DNA of 17,987 nt from CBFDBT01 sp965603115. Lineage in GTDB: Bacteria; Pseudomonadota; Alphaproteobacteria; Sphingomonadales; Kordiimonadaceae. Shown in pieces: positions 1 to 7,493 of the stretch. The DNA lies in contig CBFDBT010000038.1 of the NCBI GenBank assembly GCA_965603115.1, forward strand, positions 1-17,987, read 5' to 3'. Position numbers and translations under genes: made by a program. Positions within the stretch are counted from its first letter, which is position 1. Every line of letters begins with the position of its first letter. A model generated the notes under the pieces. It worked only from the letters and a program-made list of their open reading frames with translations. It was not told where the DNA came from and did no database searches.

Positions 1-78
1 CTGGATATGGGTCAGGGCTGTGGAGCCGCTCTTGCAATCGGAATCCTCAAATCATCCGTTGACCTTTTCAGCGACTGA
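1..78 (+). CDS. C-terminal end of a CobT-like phosphoribosyltransferase (partial)
   Basis: An open frame enters from the left edge and ends at TGA 76-78, giving 25 residues. The stretch GQGCGAALAIG resembles the conserved GEGSGAALA segment near the C-terminus of nicotinate-nucleotide:dimethylbenzimidazole phosphoribosyltransferase (CobT), which activates the lower ligand of cobalamin. In CobT the segment is usually followed by a further 15-20 residues, whereas here only about 14 follow. The fragment is too short to exclude another family. The identification rests on one glycine/alanine-rich motif; that this is a gene end is more certain than its name. Confidence 0.42.
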   Translation: MDMGQGCGAALAIGILKSSVDLFSD

Positions 79-185
79 TAAATATCTTTATATTAATAGA
101 AGAATAGCTATTAAAAACTCCAATGAATGGGATGTTAATGACCTGCGTTGCTTCCATGTCATAATCTAGCCCCTTTAATGCGCAA

Positions 186-214
186 TTATTATTGCTATCA
201 ATGTTAAATATGAT
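186..214 (+). promoter_or_regulatory. Possible sigma-70-like promoter for glmU
   Basis: TTATTA (186-191) and TATGAT (209-214) are separated by 17 bases and lie 45 bases upstream of the glmU start. The -10 box is good and the -35 is weak. The AT-rich gap 79-258 otherwise holds only a short palindrome, AATAGCTATT at 103-112. This is pattern matching in AT-rich DNA, so support is weak. Confidence 0.22.
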
Positions 215-258
215 GTAGGGCAGTAGGTAAGGAAAGTTTAAAATGTTCAGGAGATGGC

Positions 259-1593
259 ATGAGTAATTCATCAGTTGGTGTGATTGTATTAGCGGCGGGC
301 AAAGGTACGCGGATGAAATCCGACCTTCACAAAGTGCTGCACCCGGTTGGTGGTCGCGCGATGATCAAGCATCTCCTTGATACTGTCTCAGTCTTGTCGC
401 CCGAGCGTTCAACGATAGTCGTAGGTGCTGACAAAGAGCAGCTTGAAAGTGCATTAAAAGGCGTTGATTTTGCAGTACAGGAGCCTCAGCTTGGTACTGG
501 CCATGCGGTTATGGCGGCTAAAGAAAATTTTGAAAATTTTAACGGTGACATCTTAATATTATATGGTGATGTGCCTCTAATTCGCGGCGAAACTCTGCAG
601 GCGATGCTTGATGCACGGCGCACCAAAAATGCTCCTGCTGCTGTTGTTCTTGGCTTTATACCCCAAGACCCAGCAGCTTATGGCAGACTCGTAAAAAGAA
701 ATGATGGCACTCTAGAGCGCATTGTTGAATTCAAGGATGCCAGTGACACTGAGAGAGCTATTGCGCTTTGCAATAGCGGGATTATGTGTGTTGACGGGAA
801 AAAACTATTCAGTTTTCTTAAAGACTTAAGCGCAGATAATGCAGCGGGGGAATATTATTTAACAGACCTTGTTGAGATAGCCAATAAAGCCGGTGAGCGC
901 GTGGCGGTCGTCGAGGCCAGTGAAGACGATGTTATTGGCGTTAACAGCCGATCAGAGCTTGCAATGGCTGAAGCTATTTTTCAAAATCGTATGCGCAACA
1001 GTGCTATGGTGGCTGGGGCAACGCTTATTGACCCAATGAGTGTTTATTTTTCTTATGACACTGTGGTGGGCCGTGATGTGGTGATAGAACCCAATGTTGT
1101 GTTTGGCCTGGGTGCCAAAGTTGAAGACGGCGTCACATTAAAGGCTTTTTCGCATATTGAAGGCGCTAGAATAGCAAGTGGTGCTATTGTTGGACCTTAT
1201 GCGCGTTTGCGACCAGGGGCTGACATTGGGCAAGGCGCCAAGGTCGGTAATTTTGTTGAAATTAAAAAGTCAGTCATTGAAGCGGGTGCTAAAGTTTCTC
1301 ACCTTTCCTACATCGGCGATGCCCGTGTAGGTGAGGCGGCGAATATTGGTGCCGGAACCATCACCTGTAATTATGATGGTTTTAATAAATTCAAAACAGA
1401 TATTGGTGCCGGTGCTTTTGTTGGATCTAACACTTCACTGGTGGCACCAGTAAGTATTGGAGAGGGCGCAATTGTGGGGGCTGGCAGTGTTGTCACACGG
1501 GATGTTTCAGGTGATGCGCTGGCTGTTACACGGGCACAACAAAAAGAAATTGAAGGCTGGGCAGCCAGGTTTAGAGAGAAAAAGAATAAATAA
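259..1593 (+). CDS. glmU: Bifunctional UDP-GlcNAc pyrophosphorylase / GlcN-1-P acetyltransferase
   Basis: This cytoplasmic enzyme makes UDP-N-acetylglucosamine in two steps: acetylation of glucosamine-1-phosphate, then uridylation. The product feeds peptidoglycan and lipid A. The protein has 444 residues, normal for the family. The N-terminal nucleotidyltransferase shows LAAGKGTRMKS at residues 11-21, and YGDVPL and GTGHAVMAA further on. From about residue 240 a left-handed beta-helix hexapeptide repeat domain follows (GARIASGAIVGPYARLRPGA and similar), with the catalytic histidine of SHLSYIGDA at residue 348 and GAGTITCNYDG after it. An AGGAG ribosome site at 249-253 precedes the ATG by five bases. 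The gene is separated from its downstream neighbour by 131 bases and may be transcribed alone. Confidence 0.98.
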   Translation: MSNSSVGVIVLAAGKGTRMKSDLHKVLHPVGGRAMIKHLLDTVSVLSPERSTIVVGADKEQLESALKGVDFAVQEPQLGTGHAVMAAKENFENFNGDILILYGDVPLIRGETLQAMLDARRTKNAPAAVVLGFIPQDPAAYGRLVKRNDGTLERIVEFKDASDTERAIALCNSGIMCVDGKKLFSFLKDLSADNAAGEYYLTDLVEIANKAGERVAVVEASEDDVIGVNSRSELAMAEAIFQNRMRNSAMVAGATLIDPMSVYFSYDTVVGRDVVIEPNVVFGLGAKVEDGVTLKAFSHIEGARIASGAIVGPYARLRPGADIGQGAKVGNFVEIKKSVIEAGAKVSHLSYIGDARVGEAANIGAGTITCNYDGFNKFKTDIGAGAFVGSNTSLVAPVSIGEGAIVGAGSVVTRDVSGDALAVTRAQQKEIEGWAARFREKKNK

Positions 1594-1724
1594 GATAAAA
1601 CTTTCTTGCTCATGAGCCCCTTTTTACTCTAAAAGGGCAGCACTGTGTTTGTCGCAAACCCTGATAAACCCTTACATTTGAAACTATTGGCGCTAAAATG
1701 CCATGTAAAATACTGAGATGAAAA

Positions 1725-3089
1725 ATGAGTGAATGGCGCCCCAATAGCTGGAGAGACTTTCCTGTATGTCAACTTCCGACATACCCCGATCTTGCAAAAG
1801 TAAAAGAAGCTGAAGCAACGCTTGCCTCATACCCTCCGCTTGTTTTTGCTGGAGAAGCGCGCAGATTGAAAGATCAACTCGCTGACGTATGCGAAGGCAA
1901 GGCCTTTTTGCTGCAAGGCGGTGATTGCGCTGAAAGTTTTGCTGAATTTCATCCTGATAATATTCGCGACAGTTTTAGAGTGCTGTTGCAAATGGCTGTT
2001 GTGCTTACTTACGCGGCGAGTTGCCCTGTGGTGAAAGTTGGTCGCATGGCGGGGCAGTTTGCCAAGCCGCGCAGTGCCGATACAGAGACAATTGATGGCG
2101 TGGAGCTCGCAAGTTACCGCGGCGATATCATTAACGGTATTGGTTTTACAGAAGAAAAGCGTGTGCCAGACCCAGAGCGTATGGTCAAAGCTTATTCTCA
2201 GGCAGCCTCAACGCTCAATCTTTTGCGCGCTTTTGCACAAGGTGGTTATGCCAATCTGACATCGGTTCATAAATGGAATTTGGACTTTGTTGATAATAAC
2301 CCTGCGGCCAAGCGATATGCTGAGCTTGCGGACCGTATTGGCGATGCGCTTGCTTTCATGGAAGCCTGCGGTGTTAACCCTGAAAGTGCATCCCAGTTGC
2401 ACGGCACGGATTTTTATACATCCCACGAGGCTTTGTTGCTTGGTTATGAAGAAGCCCTTACGCGTGTCGATTCCACATCTGGCGATTGGTACGACACCAG
2501 CGCGCATATGCTGTGGGTGGGAGATCGCACCCGTCAGCTTGACGGAGCGCACTTTGAATTTATGCGTGGTATTGGTAACCCTATTGCCACAAAGGTAGGC
2601 CCAACCATGGAAGTGGATGAGCTTTTAAAAGTGATCGACAAGCTTAACCCTGAAAATGAGGCTGGTCGTTTGACACTTATCACGCGCTTTGGTGCTGATA
2701 ATGTTGAAAAGCACTTACCTAAGTTTTTATCGGCTGTAAAAGCTGAAGGTAAAAAAGTTATTTGGTCGTGTGATCCTATGCACGGCAATACGATTAAAGC
2801 TGGAAACGGCTATAAAACGCGGCCTTTCGGTCAGGTAATGAAAGAGGTTGAAAACTTCTTTGCTGCTCACAAGGCTGAAGGCACGTGGGCAGGCGGTGTT
2901 CACCTTGAGCTTACGGGCCAAGATGTAACCGAATGCACAGGCGGCGCAGTGGATATTACTGAAGAAGGTCTTGCTAGCCGCTATCACACCCACTGCGACC
3001 CGCGTCTCAATGCAGGGCAATCCATCGAACTTGCCTTCCTCGTTGCCGAGCACTTGAAAGAAGAAAGACAAGTGAGCACTGAGGGCTAG
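1725..3089 (+). CDS. aroG: Class II 3-deoxy-7-phosphoheptulonate (DAHP) synthase
   Basis: It catalyses the first committed step of the shikimate pathway, condensing phosphoenolpyruvate and erythrose-4-phosphate. The protein has 454 residues and belongs to the class II (plant/mycobacterial type) enzymes, not the class I AroFGH type. Recognisable segments are LLQGGDCAESF with the metal-ligand cysteine at residue 68, VGRMAGQFAKPRS, WVGDRTRQLDGAH, CDPMHGNT from residue 349, and GGVHLELTGQDVTEC near the C-terminus. The length is typical. The start has only a weak ribosome site (GAGATG a few bases upstream), but the N-terminal sequence from this ATG resembles the family (W..NSWR..P..Q.P.YPD). No fused chorismate mutase or regulatory domain is present. 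Right after the stop begins the repeat-rich islet. Confidence 0.97.
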   Translation: MSEWRPNSWRDFPVCQLPTYPDLAKVKEAEATLASYPPLVFAGEARRLKDQLADVCEGKAFLLQGGDCAESFAEFHPDNIRDSFRVLLQMAVVLTYAASCPVVKVGRMAGQFAKPRSADTETIDGVELASYRGDIINGIGFTEEKRVPDPERMVKAYSQAASTLNLLRAFAQGGYANLTSVHKWNLDFVDNNPAAKRYAELADRIGDALAFMEACGVNPESASQLHGTDFYTSHEALLLGYEEALTRVDSTSGDWYDTSAHMLWVGDRTRQLDGAHFEFMRGIGNPIATKVGPTMEVDELLKVIDKLNPENEAGRLTLITRFGADNVEKHLPKFLSAVKAEGKKVIWSCDPMHGNTIKAGNGYKTRPFGQVMKEVENFFAAHKAEGTWAGGVHLELTGQDVTECTGGAVDITEEGLASRYHTHCDPRLNAGQSIELAFLVAEHLKEERQVSTEG

Positions 3090-3107
3090 GTTATCTCTCA
3101 TACTATC

Positions 3108-3141
3108 CGTCATTGCGGGCTTGACCCGCAATCCATTTGTG
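3108..3141. repeat. Palindromic repeat, copy A
   Basis: A perfect 8-bp stem, ATTGCGGG (3112-3119) with CCCGCAAT (3125-3132), has a CTTGA loop. It is framed by CGTC on the left and CCATTTG on the right. The same frame recurs at 3511-3550, 3561-3600 and, inverted, 3660-3706. It sits 19 bases after the DAHP synthase stop. Palindromes of this kind are widespread, dispersed and intergenic in alphaproteobacterial genomes. It is too short and T-poor at its end to look like a normal intrinsic terminator. Confidence 0.85.
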
Positions 3142-3150
3142 CTTGAAGCT

Positions 3151-3208
3151 AGGTGATATACCCTCAGCTAATGAAAAACTTGCATTTCTCGCAATTCATT
3201 AGTTACCT
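3151..3208. repeat. Extended imperfect inverted repeat before the GIY-YIG gene
   Basis: The nested arms are AGGTGA (3151-3156) with TTACCT (3203-3208, one G-T pair), CTAATGAA (3168-3175) with TTCATTAG (3195-3202), and TTGC (3180-3183) with GCAA (3191-3194). They close a bulged hairpin that ends six bases before the nuclease start codon. It contains no visible ribosome site. It may be a separate structured element of the repeat cluster or a leader hairpin that limits expression of the nuclease; the sequence alone does not decide. Confidence 0.5.
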
Positions 3209-3214
3209 ATTGAA

Positions 3215-3505
3215 ATGACTAAAGCAGGGTATGTCTATCTTTTAGCATCACGCAAGAATGGTACGCTCTATCTTGGTGTGACCAGTAATCTTCCAAAAAG
3301 AATTTGGGAGCACCGAGAAGCTGTGGTTGACGGATTTTCCAAGAAACACAAAACCCATAAACTGGTATATTTTGAAGTGTTTGATGAAATCACTTTTGCG
3401 ATCGCGCGTGAGAAGCAGTTAAAAAACTGGAAGCGAGCATGGAAAGTTGACCTGATAATAAAAGACAACCCTGAATGGGATGATTTGTATGACACTCTGT
3501 TCTAA
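3215..3505 (+). CDS. Small GIY-YIG family nuclease (COG2827/YhbQ-like)
   Basis: This 96-residue protein consists of a single GIY-YIG domain. The signature is YVYLL (residues 6-10) and YLGVT (19-23). The catalytic arginine is probably R29 in KRIWEH, and the metal-binding glutamate is E66 in the conserved AREKQLKNWKRAWK block. The C-terminus NPEWDDLYD is typical of the many stand-alone members found in proteobacteria. No DNA-recognition domain is attached, and the natural substrate of this subfamily is not established. No Shine-Dalgarno site is seen before the ATG, which lies directly behind a hairpin-forming sequence, so expression may be low. Palindromic repeats lie on both sides (copy A upstream, B to D downstream), making this a repeat-flanked accessory gene between core genes. 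Confidence 0.9.
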   Translation: MTKAGYVYLLASRKNGTLYLGVTSNLPKRIWEHREAVVDGFSKKHKTHKLVYFEVFDEITFAIAREKQLKNWKRAWKVDLIIKDNPEWDDLYDTLF

Positions 3506-3510
3506 TACCC

Positions 3511-3600
3511 ATTGTCATTGCGGCCTTGATCCGCAATCCATTTGCGTATTGTTAATATCTATTGTCATTGCGGACCTGATCCGCAATCCATTTGCGCATT
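3511..3600. repeat. Tandem palindromic repeats, copies B and C (50-bp period)
   Basis: ATTGTCATTGCGG begins at 3511 and again at 3561. The first 40 bases of the two units differ at three positions only. Each unit holds a 7-bp stem, ATTGCGG with CCGCAAT (3517-3523/3531-3537 in B, 3567-3573/3581-3587 in C), followed by CCATTTGCG. The third and fourth bases beyond the stem differ between copies in the loop, while the stem is unchanged. The exact 50-base spacing points to a local tandem duplication of one unit plus its short spacer. Confidence 0.88.
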
Positions 3601-3659
3601 AGGCCAGTTCCGAAATTATCGGCAAGCAATAGCGGCCATCGTGCAAGGTGATTGGTATA

Positions 3660-3708
3660 ATGGATTGCGGCTCATTTCTTGGCTATCGCCAAGGGCCGCA
3701 ATGACGGG
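3660..3708. repeat. Palindromic repeat, copy D (inverted orientation, nested stems)
   Basis: This is the reverse-orientation version of copies A to C. TGGATTGCGG opens the unit and CCGCAATGAC closes it; the outer stem is 3664-3670 with 3696-3702. Inside is a second perfect stem, CTTGGC (3678-3683) with GCCAAG (3688-3693), around a TATC loop. Together with forward copy C it makes a convergent pair about 146 bp long, the arrangement called REPIN when found for REP sequences in other bacteria. Confidence 0.8.
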
Positions 3709-3816
3709 GTTCTTTTTATATCAGGTTGTGCAAACACTCAAGTAAGTGGTATGTGAGAGAGGATAGGCTTTGGTTTTAATGTTGATTCAGATGAAAATAT
3801 GTGAGGAGATGGTATC

Positions 3817-4413
3817 TTGTCTTACCCAAATAAGCTTTTATTGGTGCTTATCACAATCATTGTAGGATTGTCCCCTGTCTATGCTTCTCAAGAAGAATCT
3901 CAGATTGATTACCATCTTGAATACATAGAGTCTTTTCTTAAAATTATGGATGAAAAACATTTGAAAGAAGGTGGACTTGGTAGAGTTTACAGATTGATTG
4001 TATTGCCCTCATTGGGCCGATCATATCTTTTCAGATTGAATGTTAAGTCAGATAAATCTGCAAAGCTCTATTATCGTGGATTTACAGGCTTTACCGAAAA
4101 TAAAACAGAATCCAAAAAAGTTAAAAAGACATTCCGTCTCAGGGGTAAGGCGACTAGAAACATATTAAGAGTAATTGAAAATATTAACTTTAAAGAATAC
4201 CCTGCAATATTGCCTTTATCTAATGTGGTTGATTATACAGCCCCAAGTACTGGTGAGATAATGTTGCTGGAAGAAATCTGCATGGATGGTACTACTCTAA
4301 AGTTTGAAGTACTTGTCAATGGTCATTACAAGTCAATTCAGCACGGCTGTTTGCATGAAATTCTAGATGAAATCTTGGATGCATTTAATGAGTATAAGCC
4401 ACAAGAAAATTGA
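3817..4413 (+). CDS. Secreted protein of unknown function
   Basis: I do not recognise this 198-residue protein. It begins with a TTG codon placed eight bases after a good AGGAG ribosome site (3804-3808); no in-frame ATG gives a better start. Residues 1-23 form a Sec signal peptide: a lysine at 6, a hydrophobic core LLLVLITIIVGL, and a V-Y-A cleavage motif before S24. There is no lipobox cysteine, so export to the periplasm or beyond is likely. The mature part is charged and has just two cysteines, C155 and C178, bracketing an ICMDGTTLKFE...HGC segment; a disulfide there is plausible. Cys-Asp-Gly followed by a later Cys recurs in small exported proteins, but I cannot name the family. Its DNA is clearly more AT-rich than the neighbouring nadE gene, and it lies next to the repeat cluster, which suggests accessory or acquired DNA. 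Confidence 0.75.
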   Translation: MSYPNKLLLVLITIIVGLSPVYASQEESQIDYHLEYIESFLKIMDEKHLKEGGLGRVYRLIVLPSLGRSYLFRLNVKSDKSAKLYYRGFTGFTENKTESKKVKKTFRLRGKATRNILRVIENINFKEYPAILPLSNVVDYTAPSTGEIMLLEEICMDGTTLKFEVLVNGHYKSIQHGCLHEILDEILDAFNEYKPQEN

Positions 4414-4472
4414 ACTTATAACCAAAAATATTTCTTGTTGTCCCCTAAGCTCTTACAGGCTAAAAGCAATCT

Positions 4473-6140
4473 ATGACACAAGCCGTTAACATATATATTG
4501 CACAGCTCAATCCAACGGTTGGGGCAATTGACATGAATGTCGCAGCTATTGCCGCCGCGCATGAGCGCGCCCATGCGGCAGCGGCGGATCTTATGGTCAC
4601 GCCCGAGCTGTCGGTGATCGGCTATCCGCCAGAAGACTTGGTGATGAAGCCATTTTTCCAGCGCGAAGCGCTGAGCGCGGTTGAGGGCTTGGCTAAACTC
4701 ACATTAGGTGACAAGCCTGCGATGCTGGTGGGCAGTTGCTGGGTCTTGGATGGTGAACTTTACAATGTGGTTTTGCTGCTCGATGGCGGTGAGATAATAG
4801 ATATTGTCGTAAAATTCCAACTGCCAAATTACGGTGTTTTTGATGAAAAGCGTGTGTTTAAAGCTGCGGAGAGCCCACAAGACCCGATAGATTTTCGCGG
4901 GATGAAACTGGGCGTGATGGTTTGCGAAGATATGTGGTTTGCTGATTCCGCTGCGCACGCCAAAGCGATGGGCGCTGATGTGCTTGTGGTGCCGACCTGC
5001 AGCCCCTTTCAGGCAGACAAACACAGAGAGCGTCTTGAGCAGTCAAAGGCCCGTGTTGCAGAAACGGGTTTGCCGCTGATATTTATAAACCAGATATCTG
5101 GTCAAGACGAACTGGTGTTTGAAGGCGCAAGCTATGTGCTCGATAAAAATGGCGCTATGCAGCTTCAGATGAAAGCTTGGTCAGAAGATGAATATTTGAC
5201 CACTTGGCAAAAGTCAGATGGGGGCTGTGCCTGTATCGCCCATCACGTTGAGCGGGTTCCTGAGGGCTTGGAGGCAATTTATCAAGCGATGGTGCTGGGC
5301 CTGCGCGATTATGTCCGCAAGAACCGCTTCCCCGGTGTTGTGCTCGGCCTGTCGGGCGGTGTTGATAGTGCGCTTTCAGCTGCTGTGGCCGTTGATGCGC
5401 TTGGTGCTGATAAGGTTGACTGTGTGATGATGCCATCAAAATATACAGGCGGTGAATCACTCAGTGACGCGGCATTAAACGCTGAAAAACTCGGTGTGAA
5501 TTATACGACTATACCCATCAAGCCCGGTGTTGACGCTCTTGATGAGATGCTCGAAGGAGTTTTTGCCAACACAGAGGCGGATACCACAGAAGAGAATATT
5601 CAGTCCCGCTTGCGCGGCATGGTGTTGATGGCGCTATCCAACAAGTTTGGTAGCATGGTGCTGACAACGGGCAACAAGTCTGAGATGTCGGTGGGTTATG
5701 CAACACTATATGGCGATATGTGTGGTGGCTACTCTGTACTGAAAGACGTATATAAAACAACGGCTTTTGACTTGTGTCGCTGGCGTAACGCCCATGTGCC
5801 CGAAGGTGCACTTGGCCCAAGCAGTGAAGTGATACCGGATAATATTATTACCAAACCACCAACCGCTGAGTTACGCGAAGATCAGCGCGACGATGATAGC
5901 TTGCCGCCTTATGAAGAACTTGACGATATGTTACGCTGCCTTGTGGACGAAGAAATGTCAGCAGCCGATGTGGTTGCGCGCGGTCATAGTATAGAAGAGG
6001 TTGCAAGGATCGAGCACCTGTTGTACATCGCGGAATATAAACGCCGTCAATCACCCCCGGGTGTAAAGTTAACGCGGCGGAACTATGGTCGCGATAGACG
6101 CTACCCGATTACCAATGGATTTAGAAGTGCTCGCAAATAA
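4473..6140 (+). CDS. nadE: Glutamine-dependent NAD+ synthetase
   Basis: It performs the last step of NAD+ synthesis, amidating nicotinate adenine dinucleotide with ammonia released from glutamine. The protein has 555 residues in two domains. The N-terminal glutaminase is of the nitrilase type, with the expected triad E45 (TPELSVIGYPPEDL), K114 (VVKFQLPNYGVFDE) and C151 (GVMVCEDMW). The C-terminal synthetase carries the pyrophosphate loop SGGVDS at residues 294-299, then TTGNKSEMSVGYATLYGD, and ends with the conserved KLTRRNYGRDRRYPITNGFR block. The ribosome site is weak. It lies 26 bases before gltX, and the three genes nadE, gltX and cysS could form one transcript. The third neighbour gene upstream is of a different, AT-rich composition. 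Confidence 0.97.
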   Translation: MTQAVNIYIAQLNPTVGAIDMNVAAIAAAHERAHAAAADLMVTPELSVIGYPPEDLVMKPFFQREALSAVEGLAKLTLGDKPAMLVGSCWVLDGELYNVVLLLDGGEIIDIVVKFQLPNYGVFDEKRVFKAAESPQDPIDFRGMKLGVMVCEDMWFADSAAHAKAMGADVLVVPTCSPFQADKHRERLEQSKARVAETGLPLIFINQISGQDELVFEGASYVLDKNGAMQLQMKAWSEDEYLTTWQKSDGGCACIAHHVERVPEGLEAIYQAMVLGLRDYVRKNRFPGVVLGLSGGVDSALSAAVAVDALGADKVDCVMMPSKYTGGESLSDAALNAEKLGVNYTTIPIKPGVDALDEMLEGVFANTEADTTEENIQSRLRGMVLMALSNKFGSMVLTTGNKSEMSVGYATLYGDMCGGYSVLKDVYKTTAFDLCRWRNAHVPEGALGPSSEVIPDNIITKPPTAELREDQRDDDSLPPYEELDDMLRCLVDEEMSAADVVARGHSIEEVARIEHLLYIAEYKRRQSPPGVKLTRRNYGRDRRYPITNGFRSARK

Positions 6141-6166
6141 CCTGCCAGCCTAAGACGGATAGAAAA

Positions 6167-7492
6167 ATGACAGTTAAAGTACGCTTTGCTCCTTCACCAA
6201 CGGGGCTTATTCATCTCGGAAATATTCGTGCGGCCCTTGTGAACTGGCTTTTTGCCAAGCAAAAGGGTGGGGAATTTATTCTGCGTATTGATGATACTGA
6301 CCGTGTGCGCTCTACAAAAGAAAATGAAGCGGCGATAAAAGCTGATCTCAAGTGGCTGGGTCTTGATTGGGACCAGACTTTTAATCAAAGTGATCGGTTT
6401 GATCGCTACGCTGAAGTTGTTGAAAAGCTAAAGGCAGATGGCCGTCTCTACCCATGTTATGAAACGGCTGAAGAGCTGGACATGAAGCGCAAAATTCAGA
6501 TGGGCCGCGGCAAACCACCGGTTTATGATCGTGCGGCGCTCTCGCTAACGGATGATGAAAAAGCGGCTTTTGAGGCTGAAGGACGTACAGCGCATTGGCG
6601 CTTTAAGCTCGATACGCCAGCGCGTATTGAATGGCACGACCTTATTCGTGCAGCTGTGTCCATTGATTTGGAATCGCTGTCTGATCCTATCCTTATTCGC
6701 GGTGATGGAAGTTATCTTTATACATTGCCGAGCGTTGTCGATGATATCGACTATGGTATTACGCATATTGTGCGTGGTGAAGACCATGTGACCAACTCAG
6801 CCGTGCAAGTGCAGATATTTGATGCCCTTGGTGCAACGTCGCCAAAGCTTGCGCACTTCTCCTTGCTCACAGGCAAGGGCGGTGAGGGTCTTTCAAAGCG
6901 TTCAGGGGCTATGTCTATTGGTGAGTACCGCGATGAAAAGGGTTTAGAGCCTATGGCTATTATCTCGATGATGGCGCGGGTTGGCACCAGTGAACCAATA
7001 GAGGCCTTTGTCACAGTAGATGCGCTGATAGAAGGTTTCGATTTCGGTAAATTTGGTCGCTCTACTGCTAAATTGGACGCAGATGACCTTGATATGCTCA
7101 ATGCTAAAATACTCCATGAAACGCCTTACGGCCTTGTTAAAGATCGCATCGAGGGTTTGGACGAAAACTTTTGGGAAATCGTGCGACCAAATATGAAAAC
7201 ACTGGCTGATGTTGAGCTATGGAAAGATATTATCCACGGACCTGTGACACCTATCATAGAAGACGCTGATTTTATCGCGCAAGCCGCTAACTTATTGCCA
7301 ACAGGTGAGCTAGACGGTGATAGCTGGAAGCTGTGGACGAATGCGGTCAAAGCTGAGACAGGCGCAAAAGGCAAAGGGCTTTTCATGCCGCTACGTCTTG
7401 CTGTAACAGGTCGTGCACAGGGGCCAGAGATGGCGTCTGTTTTACCGCTTATAGGGCGTGAACAAGTTTTAACGCGGCTAACAGGCGGGTAA
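6167..7492 (+). CDS. gltX: Glutamate--tRNA ligase (441-residue type)
   Basis: This class I aminoacyl-tRNA synthetase charges tRNA-Glu in the cytoplasm. The HIGH-like signature is HLGN at residues 16-19 within RFAPSPTGLIHLGNIRAALVN. The KMSKS-like loop is LSKRSG with its lysine at 244. Between them are LRIDDTD and the binding motif IVRGEDHVTNS. The zinc-binding cysteine cluster of the E. coli enzyme is not present. At 441 residues it is somewhat shorter than the 470-residue form and retains the C-terminal anticodon-binding helices. Many alphaproteobacteria carry two gltX genes, one sometimes charging tRNA-Gln for the GatCAB amidotransferase; which of the two this is cannot be read from the sequence. 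The stop codon is one base before the cysS start, indicating co-translation. Confidence 0.96.
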   Translation: MTVKVRFAPSPTGLIHLGNIRAALVNWLFAKQKGGEFILRIDDTDRVRSTKENEAAIKADLKWLGLDWDQTFNQSDRFDRYAEVVEKLKADGRLYPCYETAEELDMKRKIQMGRGKPPVYDRAALSLTDDEKAAFEAEGRTAHWRFKLDTPARIEWHDLIRAAVSIDLESLSDPILIRGDGSYLYTLPSVVDDIDYGITHIVRGEDHVTNSAVQVQIFDALGATSPKLAHFSLLTGKGGEGLSKRSGAMSIGEYRDEKGLEPMAIISMMARVGTSEPIEAFVTVDALIEGFDFGKFGRSTAKLDADDLDMLNAKILHETPYGLVKDRIEGLDENFWEIVRPNMKTLADVELWKDIIHGPVTPIIEDADFIAQAANLLPTGELDGDSWKLWTNAVKAETGAKGKGLFMPLRLAVTGRAQGPEMASVLPLIGREQVLTRLTGG

Positions 7493-7493
7493 A

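Larger units (their letters stand above)
3506..3816. other. Gene-free stretch made mainly of palindromic repeats
   Basis: No credible gene lies here. An open frame from 3542 to 3745 is translated repeat sequence. The stretch holds repeat copies B and C as a 50-bp tandem pair, then about 60 bases of spacer with a short CCGA/TCGG hairpin (3610-3622), then inverted copy D. The last part (3707-3816) is unremarkable apart from AGGAG at 3804-3808, the ribosome site of the next gene. Confidence 0.8.

Noticed and set aside
1618..1637. Terminator after glmU (CCCTTTT with AAAAGGG)
   Set aside because: The stem is mostly A-T, and no T-run follows on the plus strand; the downstream bases are CAGCACTG.
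3511..3706. Possible CRISPR array
   Set aside because: Only two direct units and one inverted unit, with no equal-length unique spacers and no cas genes. The units are palindromic dispersed repeats.
3542..3745. 67-codon open frame on the plus strand
   Set aside because: It is repeat copies C and D read as protein (CHCGPDPQSI is a typical translation of this palindrome). No ribosome site, no family likeness.
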